NCBI GenBank assembly: GCA_964058845.1
Contig: CAXKVR010000231.1
Coordinates: 62,001-126,000 of the forward strand
Direction: 5' to 3'
Source: Carex sylvatica
Taxonomy: Eukaryota > Streptophyta > Magnoliopsida > Poales > Cyperaceae
DNA: 64,000 nucleotides
The notes beneath the pieces were generated by a model. That model was not told the DNA's origin, did no database searches, and saw nothing but the letters and a program-made list of their open reading frames with translations. Position 1 is the first letter of the stretch. Every line of letters starts with the position of its first letter. A program made the position numbers and the translations under genes. Below, in pieces: positions 41,944 through 52,900 of the stretch.

Positions 41944-44900
41944 ATGGCTGCAACATTCGACGAAGAAGACGATATCATGCTTCCCTTACCCGAAGAACCC
42001 TCCTCTCCAGTGCGACCCAAGCTGAAACGTTTGAAAAAAGCGTCCGAAAGGCAGACCACAGTACACCTTCCCGATCTACCGCCAGTAAACCAAACCCTAC
42101 TTCCTGATTCATCGGAGCAACTGCTTGATCCGTTATTTCCGGACTCAGTGGGGTTAATCGATGAGTTGAGGAAGGAGAAATTGGATCAAGTTACGGATGA
42201 TGAACCACTACTACCCGATTCACTCGAAGTAGAGGTAGAGCGTATTGTAGAAGATGACAGCATTGATCCGTTTTTCCCGGATTCAGGTGGCTTGATGGAG
42301 GAATTAAGGAGGGAGAGACTGGAAGAAACTAAAGTTCGGGGTCCAAATCTGACACATTCGGAGGATGAACCTCTAGATCCAGGCCAAGATGGACTGGATG
42401 ATGGTCTGGATCCTTTGTTTCCAGAACCTGGTGAGTACAAAGCTTGGGAAGGGGAAGATATCGGAAAGGGGGGTTTAATTGAGGAACTGAGGCAAGAGAA
42501 ATCAGCTAAGAAGTGTCTTAATTTTAATGGTGAAGATGAATCATCAGAGAAGGAAACTAAAAAGAAGAGGAAATCTAGAGACAATACCAACGTTAAGTCA
42601 AAAGATCCTGTGCGAGACAAGAGAAGATCTGCGAAGGTAGATATATTGTATTTTGTTTGCATTGTTAATCTATGGATTGAAAATTTATTCAGAAATGTCA
42701 AGCTTGTTGATTCTTTATTACCAGGAGAGGAGAGTTCGGTTGGATATGATACATGCTGAGTCCCAGAGGCTCTTGCGAGGTATGTTATTTTCATTTTTTA
42801 CAGGGTTATCTAATAAATTTTAGAAATGTACTAAGCCTAATGGTTCCAATTGTGTAATGTAGAAACATCTGAGGCTTCATTTAAGCCTCTACCAATTGTT
42901 CATAAGCCAATCTCATCCGTCTTGGAGAAGATTCGTCTTAAAAAGTTGGAGATATTAAAAAAGTATGTTTTTTTTTTAAATAAAAATGCTTTCATTAGTT
43001 AAGAAAATCTTGTAATGATTTCAAGTTGGTTCTGTTTGTAGATCTAGTGCTTCATTTCAAACTTCAGAGATTGATTCTTCAGTTGGTGTTGAGTCTTGGT
43101 CGTTTGATGCATCAGATACTCGAAATATCACAAAAGATGATGCTGATTTGGATATGGTACGCTGAAGGGTCCTTCTCATATACTTTGTTTTAATACAAAA
43201 TCTATATCTTCTAATGCAAATTGCACTGTAAAATATTCATATCAGAACAACACTGCTGTATTTTACTAGGGTGGCAACGATGATCAAGATATGCACGTTA
43301 AAATCAGTGAATGTGCTCTAGAAGGTGAAAAGACTAGCGAGTCTCATGAGACCAGAGAAAACAGTTCTGAGAAGCAGATGCCAAATCCAGATATAAGTGA
43401 AAGTGCTTCTAAAGATGAGGTAAGCATGTGGCACACATGGATTTGTTAGTGAGTGTTTGGAGAAAGTTAAAAAAAAAAAGGCAAGTGCTTTAGATTTCTG
43501 CTAAAAATGAAAAACAAGAGACTTATGTTGTCACAATACAAGATTACTGATTCTAGAATTAAGTTAGGTATTGTCAATTTATTTTTATTTACCTTAAAAT
43601 TGATAAATGTATGTTTCCCAATGAAATAGGACAAGTCTGACAATGCTCATCCTAGCAACGGAAAGCATAACCAATCAGAAAATGACGTAGCTGACAATGA
43701 AGCGGATGAAGTACCTAGTTCATCTATGCCCTGTACGAACCCTGCTGTTCCATCTGATGATGTGTGAGTATCATTTTACATTGAGTTCCTATGCATGAAT
43801 AATAACATCCAACAAATTAAAGATCTCAAACAAAGATTAAATCAAGGCAAAACTTTGAACATGCATCACACAGCTGCTTGTAAGTGCCATGTGTAAATTT
43901 AGTGGTAACTTAATAACAGACTTCATTATGCTTTGCCTACTTTGCGCTAATGTAAATTCATCAGATACCTTATGGCATAATCATAAAATTTGGATTGGAT
44001 GAAATTGTCGTATTCTCTGTGCTCAGCTAAAATTTTGCATCCTTCTGCATAGAATTACTCTTCATTGGTTTCTTTTATTTAATTCTTTTATTTTCCTGAA
44101 AGCAATGAAAAGTTTATATCTTTTTTCTTGGCATGTATCAGTTCATCATCTTCATCAGATGACGATGAAGTAGAAGAGAAAGAGGAAAAATATAATGACA
44201 AAGAAAACATCGACCCATGCTCTCAAAGCTTATCCACAATGAACAACAAAGACTCGAGATCCGCTGTCCTAAAAGATTTTGTTGACGATGAGGCCGAGGA
44301 AGAGGACGACAGCGACCATGACCTTACGAGATTCCCAGAGAACGCCGGAGAAGAAGATAGTGAAAGTGATGAAAGTGATGAAAATGAGGTGATGAAAGAT
44401 TTGATTGCAACTGGGTACAAAGAGAGCAAGCGAGACCATGAGAGACGCAACGAGCTCCATTTAATGTGGCTTGAGCAGCAAGATGTGGTTAAAACTGACA
44501 ATGTTCTACAAAGGCTTAAATACAGTAATTTGCATAAGGAAGATTTAATGGATGAAGTCGAAGAGGAGGATGGAGAAGGGGAAGGGTCTGGAGATGATAT
44601 GATGTTGTCCGATTCTGGTGCTGGCGCAGGTGGTCTGAAGAACATTTTGCGGCAGAACTCAGAAAAGGTTAAGCAGATGATGATGTTCAATGATGATCAT
44701 GATGTTTATGTGCCATCCGATGAGGATGAGAATGAGGATCATATGCTTTGCCAGCGCATATGGAAAAAACAACTGGTAATTACTTTACCATTTACTTGCT
44801 GATATTGGTATTCATGGGATGCAGTTAATTGGTTTTGTTGTTCTTTACATGAGTAAATATCATATAAATCACCCCTGTAGAATCTTTCAAATAAACACAA

Positions 44901-46310
44901 CACACTACACATGCAAAAAACCAAAGAGGACAGTGTCCAGTTCTGACCTTTGATTGCTTTGCTAGTCCATCAACTATCAATAGATTTTGCAATAGGTTAC
45001 TTGCTTTGGTGCTTATACCAAGGATTACTCAAATTGGCTAGTAAGGTATCTGTATTGTATTCATGTTACATATTTGTTTCCCTAGTACATTGTGGCTCAC
45101 CATAAATATTAAGGCCATAGAAATAAAAGAACAATTGTATATTTTAAAACTGATAAATGAAGTTGATTCCTCAAAATCCAGGACATCAAAACTACTGCTC
45201 TTTTGGAAAATGAAGAGTCAAGGGAAGTTTTTGGTCTAATAAAGAAGCTTAACATCGCCCCTCCCCCAAAGAGGAGAGGAAATCATGCAGCATGTATAAA
45301 TGTTTCTTGTCCCAATTTTCTTTTTATTATTCTTATTTATTTAATTAATTAATTTCTAAATCTCTAATATCTTATACTATAATTTAATGATTACAGCGAA
45401 CTTGGATATGCTAACTGTGGGGAGCAACAGCAATAGCTTTTCAAAGGTTGGATATTTGGTTGTTACAGTTTGCACTTCATATATTGTTTTTTGTTGTACT
45501 TCACATGGCGACTGACTATTAGAGCAGCTGGCTATATAGCTTACTGATATTGCCTAAATAGAACTTAGATATATATGTTACTGATTATAATGCAATGGCG
45601 CAATAGACTGGAGATGTCTTCCATGCACTTAATTTGATTGCCACTGAAAAATAATTTGTAAAAGCACACCCATGATCCCTTTCCAACTTTTCTTGGGCAG
45701 GCTTGTATGTTTTTAACACACTAGTTACATTCACAATTTCCTAAAGTATATGTTATTTGGTTCTTACAGTTTTTTGGCCGAAAAGGAAGTGGCTCCATGA
45801 CTTCATCTCGCAAAGCAGTGATTGGTCGTTCATTCATTTTTGGTCGTGATGACAGTAACAGCAGAAGTGGGTTATCCTCTGACAACCAGTCGTCTGAGAA
45901 CCTTGACAAGTTAGATACGGTATTTCTCCTTTTTATGCAAATTCAATTTCATACTTCTTTTATAGCATTGTTGGGAATTCACTGAATATCGGCATCAATT
46001 ACCACTGGTACAATCTAAAAGAAAGAAATCAAACCCTTTATACATCTTGCAGGATCCAAAAGAAAGAAATAAAATGCATAAGTCAATATCATCAAGTCAG
46101 CGCAGCTCTCAAATGAAATCTGCTACAGCTGCAAGTTCAGGTGTCAGTTCCAGTTCTGGTTCCTCACTATTTGAGATCCTCCGTCAGTCCTCTATCAGCT
46201 CTGACAAGGAAATTGAAGAGAAGAGTCAGCTGACGGAAACTCAGGCTACATCCATTTACTCCGCATTTAAAGTAGGGAGAGGGTTTTCAAGGGTTGATCC
46301 GAGATTCTGA
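41944..46310 (+). CDS. Claspin/Mrc1-like replication-checkpoint protein
   Basis: Eleven exons join in phase with GT-AG introns: 41944-42636, 42725-42779, 42863-42962, 43042-43156, 43270-43419, 43630-43763, 44142-44775, 45182-45293, 45397-45446, 45770-45919, 46053-46310. They give 816 aa. The start has a strong context (GCCATGGCT). The protein is acidic and Ser-rich, probably nuclear (KKKRKSR at about 206-212). ERRVRLDMIHAESQRLLRE (232-250) resembles the ESQRL(I/L)RE segment of claspin. LMWLEQQDVVKTDNVLQRL (from about 523) lies where the Mrc1-like domain is expected. The end, QATSIYSAFKVGRGFSRVDP, is distinctive. Claspin/Mrc1 travels with the fork and relays the ATR signal to checkpoint kinases; that role is inferred here. 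The N-terminus has three repeats of a DPLFPDS..GLIDELRKEK unit (about 61-81, 107-127, 155-186). It could instead be an unrelated acidic nuclear protein, so the family call is moderate, while the gene model is strong. Confidence 0.7.
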
Positions 46311-46663
46311 CCGCTGAGTGATAAAGCAAAGTTGATAAGAATCAATCTTCCTTGTTTATTTTTCACGCTCTACCTTATAAATTGGGGCAAACTTTTCATT
46401 CCCTGTGTACTCGGGAGGTGTGGGCCCACTTGGTTGTTTGGTAAAGGACGGCATCATAACAGTGTCCTTTCACCCTTTTCTCCGAGGTTTCTCTTTGATC
46501 AGTAAGTGCAGTACATGTTTTTATTAGAAAAATCTGCCACCTATTACAGAATTTTGGTTTCGTCTCTACCAAGTTCTTAATTTTGCTGACAATCAAGTCA
46601 ATGGACAACTATAGGCGACAGTATCTTTATTAAAAAAAAAGAAAGGCAATGCTATCATTTATA

Positions 46664-46853
46664 TGAGTAAAACTTGTGTGTGCTATGCTTACTAAGAAGG
46701 TTTGGTGAGTAAAAGTTTTAAAATATATTGAATTGATTTTAAACAGTGAATTCAAATTATTAAAAATCCAACTAATTATTTTGGAGTTAATCTGAGATAT
46801 TTTGGAGTTATGCTCACTTAGTTCTTTGTTGAACATAGCACATGCTAGTTTTG
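46664..46853. mobile_element. Possible small MITE related to MITE F
   Basis: Starts TGAGTAAAACTTGTGTGTGC and ends GCACATGCTAGTTTTGCT, a loose inverse. The interior TAAAATATATTGAATTGATT is similar to MITE F at 32,644-33,015, which shares the TGAGTAAAACT start. No target duplication seen. Confidence 0.45.
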
Positions 46854-47559
46854 CTGCAGTTACATAATAATTAGCATGACAGTTTCTACTATTATTAGCA
46901 ATGACTTAGGGGTGAAAACAGTATGGATAAAATTTGATTCTTGAAAAATTAGATGTGAATATCTGATATTTGAATATTTATGTGGATATGAATATATATA
47001 TAGTTTTATATTTTAATTATTCGTATCCGAATAGTAGATATTTATTATATAGTTTAATATATATTATAAAAAAAATATTTACCAGATAACTATTATGAAA
47101 TTTGATGTTTCTTAATAATACTTTTATATTATTTTAATAAATATTCAATTCATATTCCTATCCAAATTTTTAAAAAAAAATATGGATATAATTTGACCGC
47201 TCCGTATCCGCTCCGTTTTCACCCCTGGCCCAATGAGTAGCCATTATTTAACTGTCGACCGATATGATTTTTTTTAGCTTTTAAACAACAGTAATAGTTC
47301 ATGGTATAATTCAAGTTCGATTCTACAGCATGGTTCACGACACAAATACTGTATTCGCAATGGACGGAGTTTCAAACCTTTTCCCAATTCACGAGGTCAT
47401 ATGAAGTTATGAACACGAATGTATTTTTATTTTTAAATTTTGGATAATTGGTCAACATTATTCAACTACGTACTGTTTAATTTATATTTTGTTTTCGACC
47501 TAATTAAATTGGAAAGGTTTGATTGGCTCATTGGCACATTTTGCTCGTGTTTTGACGCA

Positions 47560-47960
47560 CTAATCCAACGACTGCCCCACTTTGAGTGGAAAAAACGTGC
47601 CGTGCCGTGACTAATACACTGTAATTTTGATCTCGTACTGTGATCAAGTGAATAGTGATCCGTGTTGTGACTAAAATATCAAGAAGTGGTCACGGCACGC
47701 GAGTCACGCTGTATTCAAACGGGTCATGTTTGACTATTTTTTTATAATTTAAGTTAGTTTATTCAAGATTTATCATTGGATTAAGATCTAACGGTTCTAA
47801 TTACACGTGACTCGCGTGATTACGTGCCGTGCCGTGTCGTGACTCGATCTTTCGCGTACTGTGACCAAAATGTTAAGGGGTGGTTACAGCATGCGACACG
47901 GAACAGTAACACATGTCATATCGTAATCGTGCCGTTCCGTGACGAAGCCAGCTTCATCGT
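47560..47960. repeat. CGTGCCGTGCCGTG-rich direct repeat pair
   Basis: Two segments, starting ACGTGCCGTGCCGTGACTAA (about 47,595) and ACGTGCCGTGCCGTGTCGTG (about 47,823), continue in parallel through GTACTGTGA.CAA and GTGGT.ACRGCA. They are separated by an AT-rich spacer. The right end has many CACG cores. Probably a decayed transposon, since no coding signature is seen. Confidence 0.5.
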
Positions 47961-48677
47961 GCCATTTTTCCCACTCTACCCCACTGCGTAAGCTATGACG
48001 TCATAACCAGGGTTTTACTTGCAATCAAGTAGCTGTTTTCTACGATGCTAATTTTATGTGTACCAAATAACAAATACGTGGGAAAAGTTTTCTGATAACC
48101 GAAGGTATTATTTCTACCACAAAAAATGGTCTTGTTTCTTTTTTATTAGAAAAAGGTGTCTGTTGCTTTAAAATAAGATGACTTTATTATTTGAATGTAG
48201 GAATAAAAAAGAAAAAGATTTGGTTCAATTTATTTTAAGAAAAAATATCGATCATTTGTAGAACAGCATGCTGGGCAAGTGGGTTTAAACTACTCGAGGA
48301 AGCATCGAACTAAAAGAAATTAAAATAATAAAGCAATAAAAACATCGTAAGTCAATTTAATGAGTAACTTCCTTTTGCTATGCTTCCACGCAACACCAAA
48401 TATGCTCAAAACTTTTTATTTAAAAACTGAGTACTTCAATATATATTGACATCTATACAATTCCAACTGTATTTATTCAAGATTAAAAAATAAAAAAAAC
48501 TGAATAAGTATGAGTGCAATAGCATACTTGTTAATTGTGTATTAGTATAATATTCATGCTTGCATTGAGCGATAATCATTATTTTAAGGATTTCAGAAAA
48601 TAGACCACTGTTGACAACCACTCGGTTAAAATCGTTTGACAGCTATCAACAATTATGGTTAAATTGAATAAATAAAT

Positions 48678-49086
48678 GAGGAGGGATCCACTTACAACAA
48701 CTTGAAAGTTACAACATCTTACAACATCATTTTTTTTCATTTTTAAAGTCTAAATCGTCGATCCAAACCGTTAGATATTCAATCTATATTAAAACGTGCT
48801 TGCAGACTAAATTTTATATTTTTTGGAATTTTTTTGCTATTTATTAAGATGGGTACAAAATCGCTGTATTTATTAAAATTCTGCACCATTAAAAAACAGC
48901 GATTTTGTACCCATCTTAATAAATAGCAAAAAAATTTCAAAAAATGTAAAATTTGGTCTGCAAGCACGTTTTAATATAGATTGAATATCTAACGATTTGG
49001 ATCGACGATTTAGACTTTGAAAATGAAAAAAAAATGATATTGTAAGATGTTGTAATTTTCAAGTTGTTGTAAGTGGATCCCTCCTC
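48678..49086. mobile_element. Foldback Mutator-like MITE C
   Basis: The 409-bp inverted repeat starts GAGGAGGGATCCACTTACAA and ends with the inverse (GTAAGTGGATCCCTCCTC). It is flanked by a perfect 9-bp duplication TAAATAAAT (48,669-48,677 and 49,087-49,095). The two arms match closely along their length, including AAATCGCTGT.TTT near the centre. It shares the inner-arm GACTAAATTTTATATTTTTT (partner GACCAAATTTTACA) with family members. Confidence 0.92.
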
Positions 49087-49095
49087 TAAATAAAT

Positions 49096-49977
49096 ATATA
49101 TTTGATATACTGAAAATAGACTATACAACATGATTATCAGGTCTGTTATAGGTTCGTCTTAAAATCATTTTTTTTAAACTCCAAATCAAGGTTAGGTGGG
49201 ACACTCCTTAATTGACTTTTTAAATTAAAATAATAATAAAAAATTCCCCAGGGGTCCTTCCTTGGACCGTAGTTACCGTTCTTCCCCTGGTCAAACAAAG
49301 CCCAAAATTACAACTCCAATAGGCCCAACCAAACCAACCTAAGACGAAAGCTGGAGTCAACACACCGTCGAATTTATACTATCTCCAACCTTATTGTACG
49401 AGTACGATCGTATGTCTTATAACTGCCACGTGGACCCCAGAAAAGGCTTATTGACTAAGAAATTTAAACAGGACCCACATGTCAATGGTAGATAAGCTGT
49501 GAGTTGTCCTTGCATTTCCCAAAAGATCGGAGAATCCAGACCATTCTCTAGGGCACAAAGAAAGCCGTCTCTATCTGCCTTCAAAAGCCGAAATTATCTC
49601 ATCTAGCTCCCAATCCTTCCATTCTATCTCCACCTTCCCCTCTCATCTACTCTCTCTCTGATTGCCAATTGGGAGCACGATAGGAGATGCTATTTAAATA
49701 TTCGTTCTTTTTTTAATAGCGAACAAGAGGTGCGTGCCTTTCATATCGTTTCTTGCCCTTTTTATTTTCCTAATTTTGATCCCTTTTCTTTCTTATTTTG
49801 AAGTAGATCCCTTAATTTTAATTCAAGTCGGTTGTCTAATTTTAGATTCATCCATTTTTGTTGTTGTTTTTCCCCTCCTTTTATATGTGTAGGTTCTAGT
49901 AATGAGACCTCTCTATACCATTTCTCTCCGGTGCTCGATTGAATTTGTAGCTCATCTCTGCTGTTTGAGAGAATAAG
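49096..49977 (+). promoter_or_regulatory. Promoter and leader of the PP2C gene
   Basis: The sequence becomes less AT-rich from 49,240. A pyrimidine-rich patch (CATTCTATCTCCACCTTCCC, CTCTCATCTACTCTCTCTCT) lies at 49,619-49,662, as is common near plant transcription starts. A 5'-UTR intron is plausible, with donor GAG|GTGCGT at 49,730 and acceptor TGTGTAG at 49,892, because the sequence between is T-rich. Confidence 0.45.
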
Positions 49978-52900
49978 ATGCCATCGGTTTATCTGACGAA
50001 TCAAAAAGGGCTCCAGACCTCGACAGAGCTCCTTCTGGCACGGAGTCGTAGCTTTTTGTTTGGCAACACCTGGTTCTTCATCTCCCCAAAGTCTTCTTTG
50101 AGCGTTACTAGGGTTTTCCACACCGGGGATCGACGCTCGCCATTGCCGTTCGTCGGGGCATTAACACGAACACCTCTTGCGCGTAGCTCGGAACCTGAGG
50201 AAAGGATTACTTCAAGTGTTCTTCAAAAGGGTTTCATGTCGGCCTGTAATTATTTCCTTGGCCAGCCTCAGCTCCATTCCGTAAAATTACAAGGTTCTGT
50301 CAAAATTGCCACTGCTTTGGTGGTCTCAGCAAGGTCCCATGTGTGTTATGGATACAAAGGGTTGGATTATTGTAAGAGTGGGAATTTGAGAAACCGGGAG
50401 CCGTGGAATAATAAAATGGTATTTAAATCGTTGTGGACTGATGTTTCTGGGAAAAGTTTTAATTCAATCCCTTCAAAGGCAGGTACGTAGAAAACTATTA
50501 CTATCTTTTGAAGCATATTAGGATAAAAATTTAATAGATTATATGTATACTGCTTTATTATTGCAATTTTTATTTTTAACGCAAACAAACTCTGTGCATG
50601 TTTCTTTTTTAAGGTTAGTGGCTTTATATGTCTAATGATTTCATTGATAAAAACATATTTACAACGAGTCAAATGACCCTCGTTCCTAGATCTACTCCAT
50701 TAATCGCATCAATTCCTCTAAATTACCCTAATTTTCTATTCCTACTTATCTGCACTATGTGCATGTTACTATGTATTGCTAAATTTGACCTGTAACCGAT
50801 CATTTTACAGTGCCATCAAGATTGAACCTCTCTCGGATCTTTATGAAATAAAGCATGAAAGTAATCAACCCAAATTTGTCTAAGACCAAAGAAAATCATT
50901 TTTTATTTGCATGAAATATTGACCAGCTGTCTAAGTTTGTCTGTGGCTATCACACTGATAAATCTCAATTACATTTTTAATCGAGTGCCAATTACTACAT
51001 CTTGCATCGAGTTTCCTTATTCTACTTCTTCAATGTCAGGGATTCAAGATTTTAAATCACCTTGTTCGGCAGCATCTTATTCTACCGGGGCTGCACCCGA
51101 AGTGTCTTTTGATGGAGCTCCTCGGGACGAACAGTCCCCAATTTCTAGCACTACTGTTGATGCGTATGCATCTCATGTTTTTTTTTTCCTGCTATTTTCT
51201 CTTATTTTTATGTAGACTAATCAGAGGCGGAGAAATGATTTTAATCTATGGGGTCAATATGCACACAAGGACTTTAATCGGGGGTGGGTGGGGGGGGGGG
51301 TCAAATTTAGCATACATATAGCAATTTTATCTATAATATTATAATCTATAGTACAAGTTTAAAGGGATTTTAGGTTAAATGGGGGTCAATTGACCCCCAT
51401 TTAGCAAATGTGAACTAATAATTAATTCAATTCATTACAGGCCTGGTAATTTATACCTTAAGGCTTGGATGTCTAATTTATTAGTCTTATATATGGACAA
51501 GAAACTTAGTTTTTTATACCTCTATTCCTTTTTGATGAATTACCTTTTATCATGCAAACAGTAAACCCGCTGAGGCAAGGGCACTAAAGCTTCTTTCTGG
51601 ATCTTGCTACCTACCGCATCCAGACAAGGAGTCAACTGGTGGAGAGGATGCACATTTCATCTGTGTTGACCAACGGACAATTGGTGTGGCCGATGGCGTC
51701 GGCGGCTGGGCTGATCTGGGTGTCAATGCGGGCCTGTACGCCAGAGAGCTTATGTCAAATTCAGTATCTGCAATCAAAGATGAGCCCAAGGGCTTAGTTG
51801 ATCCTTCTAGAGTCTTGGAGAAGGCTTACACAAGCACCAAGGCCCGGGGCTCCTCAACTGCGTGCATTATTGCTCTCACAGATCAGGTTTCAATTTAAAT
51901 GATATTATATATAGAGTGATGCTATGGTACTATGCACATTGCACTTTGCTCCGTACTATGGATGCATGTCTCCATTTTCCGAGTCCAAGCAGTCAATCTT
52001 AACCGCTCAACATGATCTGATCCATTTGAAAATGTGCTTGGAGGCCTAATTTTACATTTTGTAGAATTTTTTTACTATCCTTTTAGATAGATAGAAAATC
52101 ACTACTTTCGGATGGTCCAAAATCTTTTTATCAAGTGATTATGTACCTATCTAAAAAATTAGTAAACAAATTATAAAAATAAATTTGACCTCCAAGTACA
52201 TTTTCATACGAAGATCAAGGTGAATGGTTCGGATTGACTATTTGAACTTTGAAAATGAAGATATGGATCCATAGTACGGACCAAAGTGCGCTATGCATAG
52301 TACCGTTGCCTCACTCCACACACACATGTATTGAGTGTGTTTGTTGTTAGCTAGCACCTACATCCTTCGGGCTTTCTTCTGTTTCTCTCTCTCTCTCTCT
52401 CTGATTTTTTTTGCATTATATGGTCCATTTGTCTCAAGTTTTGATCCCCTTTTTAATAAAATAGAGTCAAAAGGAAAAAGTAAATAATGTAGGCATTTCC
52501 TTGCACAACATTAAATTTAACAGCAAGGCATGAAAATTCATTTATTTAATTGACATTTTTTTCCTAATTTTGTAGGGAATTCATGCTATTAACCTAGGGG
52601 ATAGCGGTTTCGTTGTAGTTAGGGAAGGCTGCACAGTATTTAAGTCACCTGTACAACAGCATGATTTTAATTTCACTTTTCAGCTGGAGAGTGGCAATGG
52701 CAGTGATCTTCCTAGTTCTGCCCAGGTGTGATTTTACCTTCTCATACTTCACATTTGGTGTCTCTCTTTATACAAGATCTTTACTGACTGGACATGAGTG
52801 AGTCTATGGTACTCTATGCATATCACGGGTTGGTCTGTAGTACAGATCAATATTTTTGTTTTCAAAATCCTAACGGTCGACCCAAACCATTCAACATGAT

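Larger units (their letters stand above)
46311..48677. other. Intergenic DNA 3' of the claspin-like gene
   Basis: The first 300 bp are probably 3' UTR. A small inverted-repeat element lies at 46,664-46,853 and a CCGTGCCGTG-rich repeat at 47,560-47,960 (entered separately). No coding exon recognised. Confidence 0.5.

Noticed and set aside
42186..42794. 202-aa Ser-rich open frame on the minus strand
   Set aside because: Antisense shadow of claspin-like exon 1; the plus-strand exon chain explains the sequence.
44223..44690. 155-aa Ser-rich open frame on the minus strand
   Set aside because: It is the antisense shadow of the acidic Asp/Glu/Ser-rich claspin-like exon 7.
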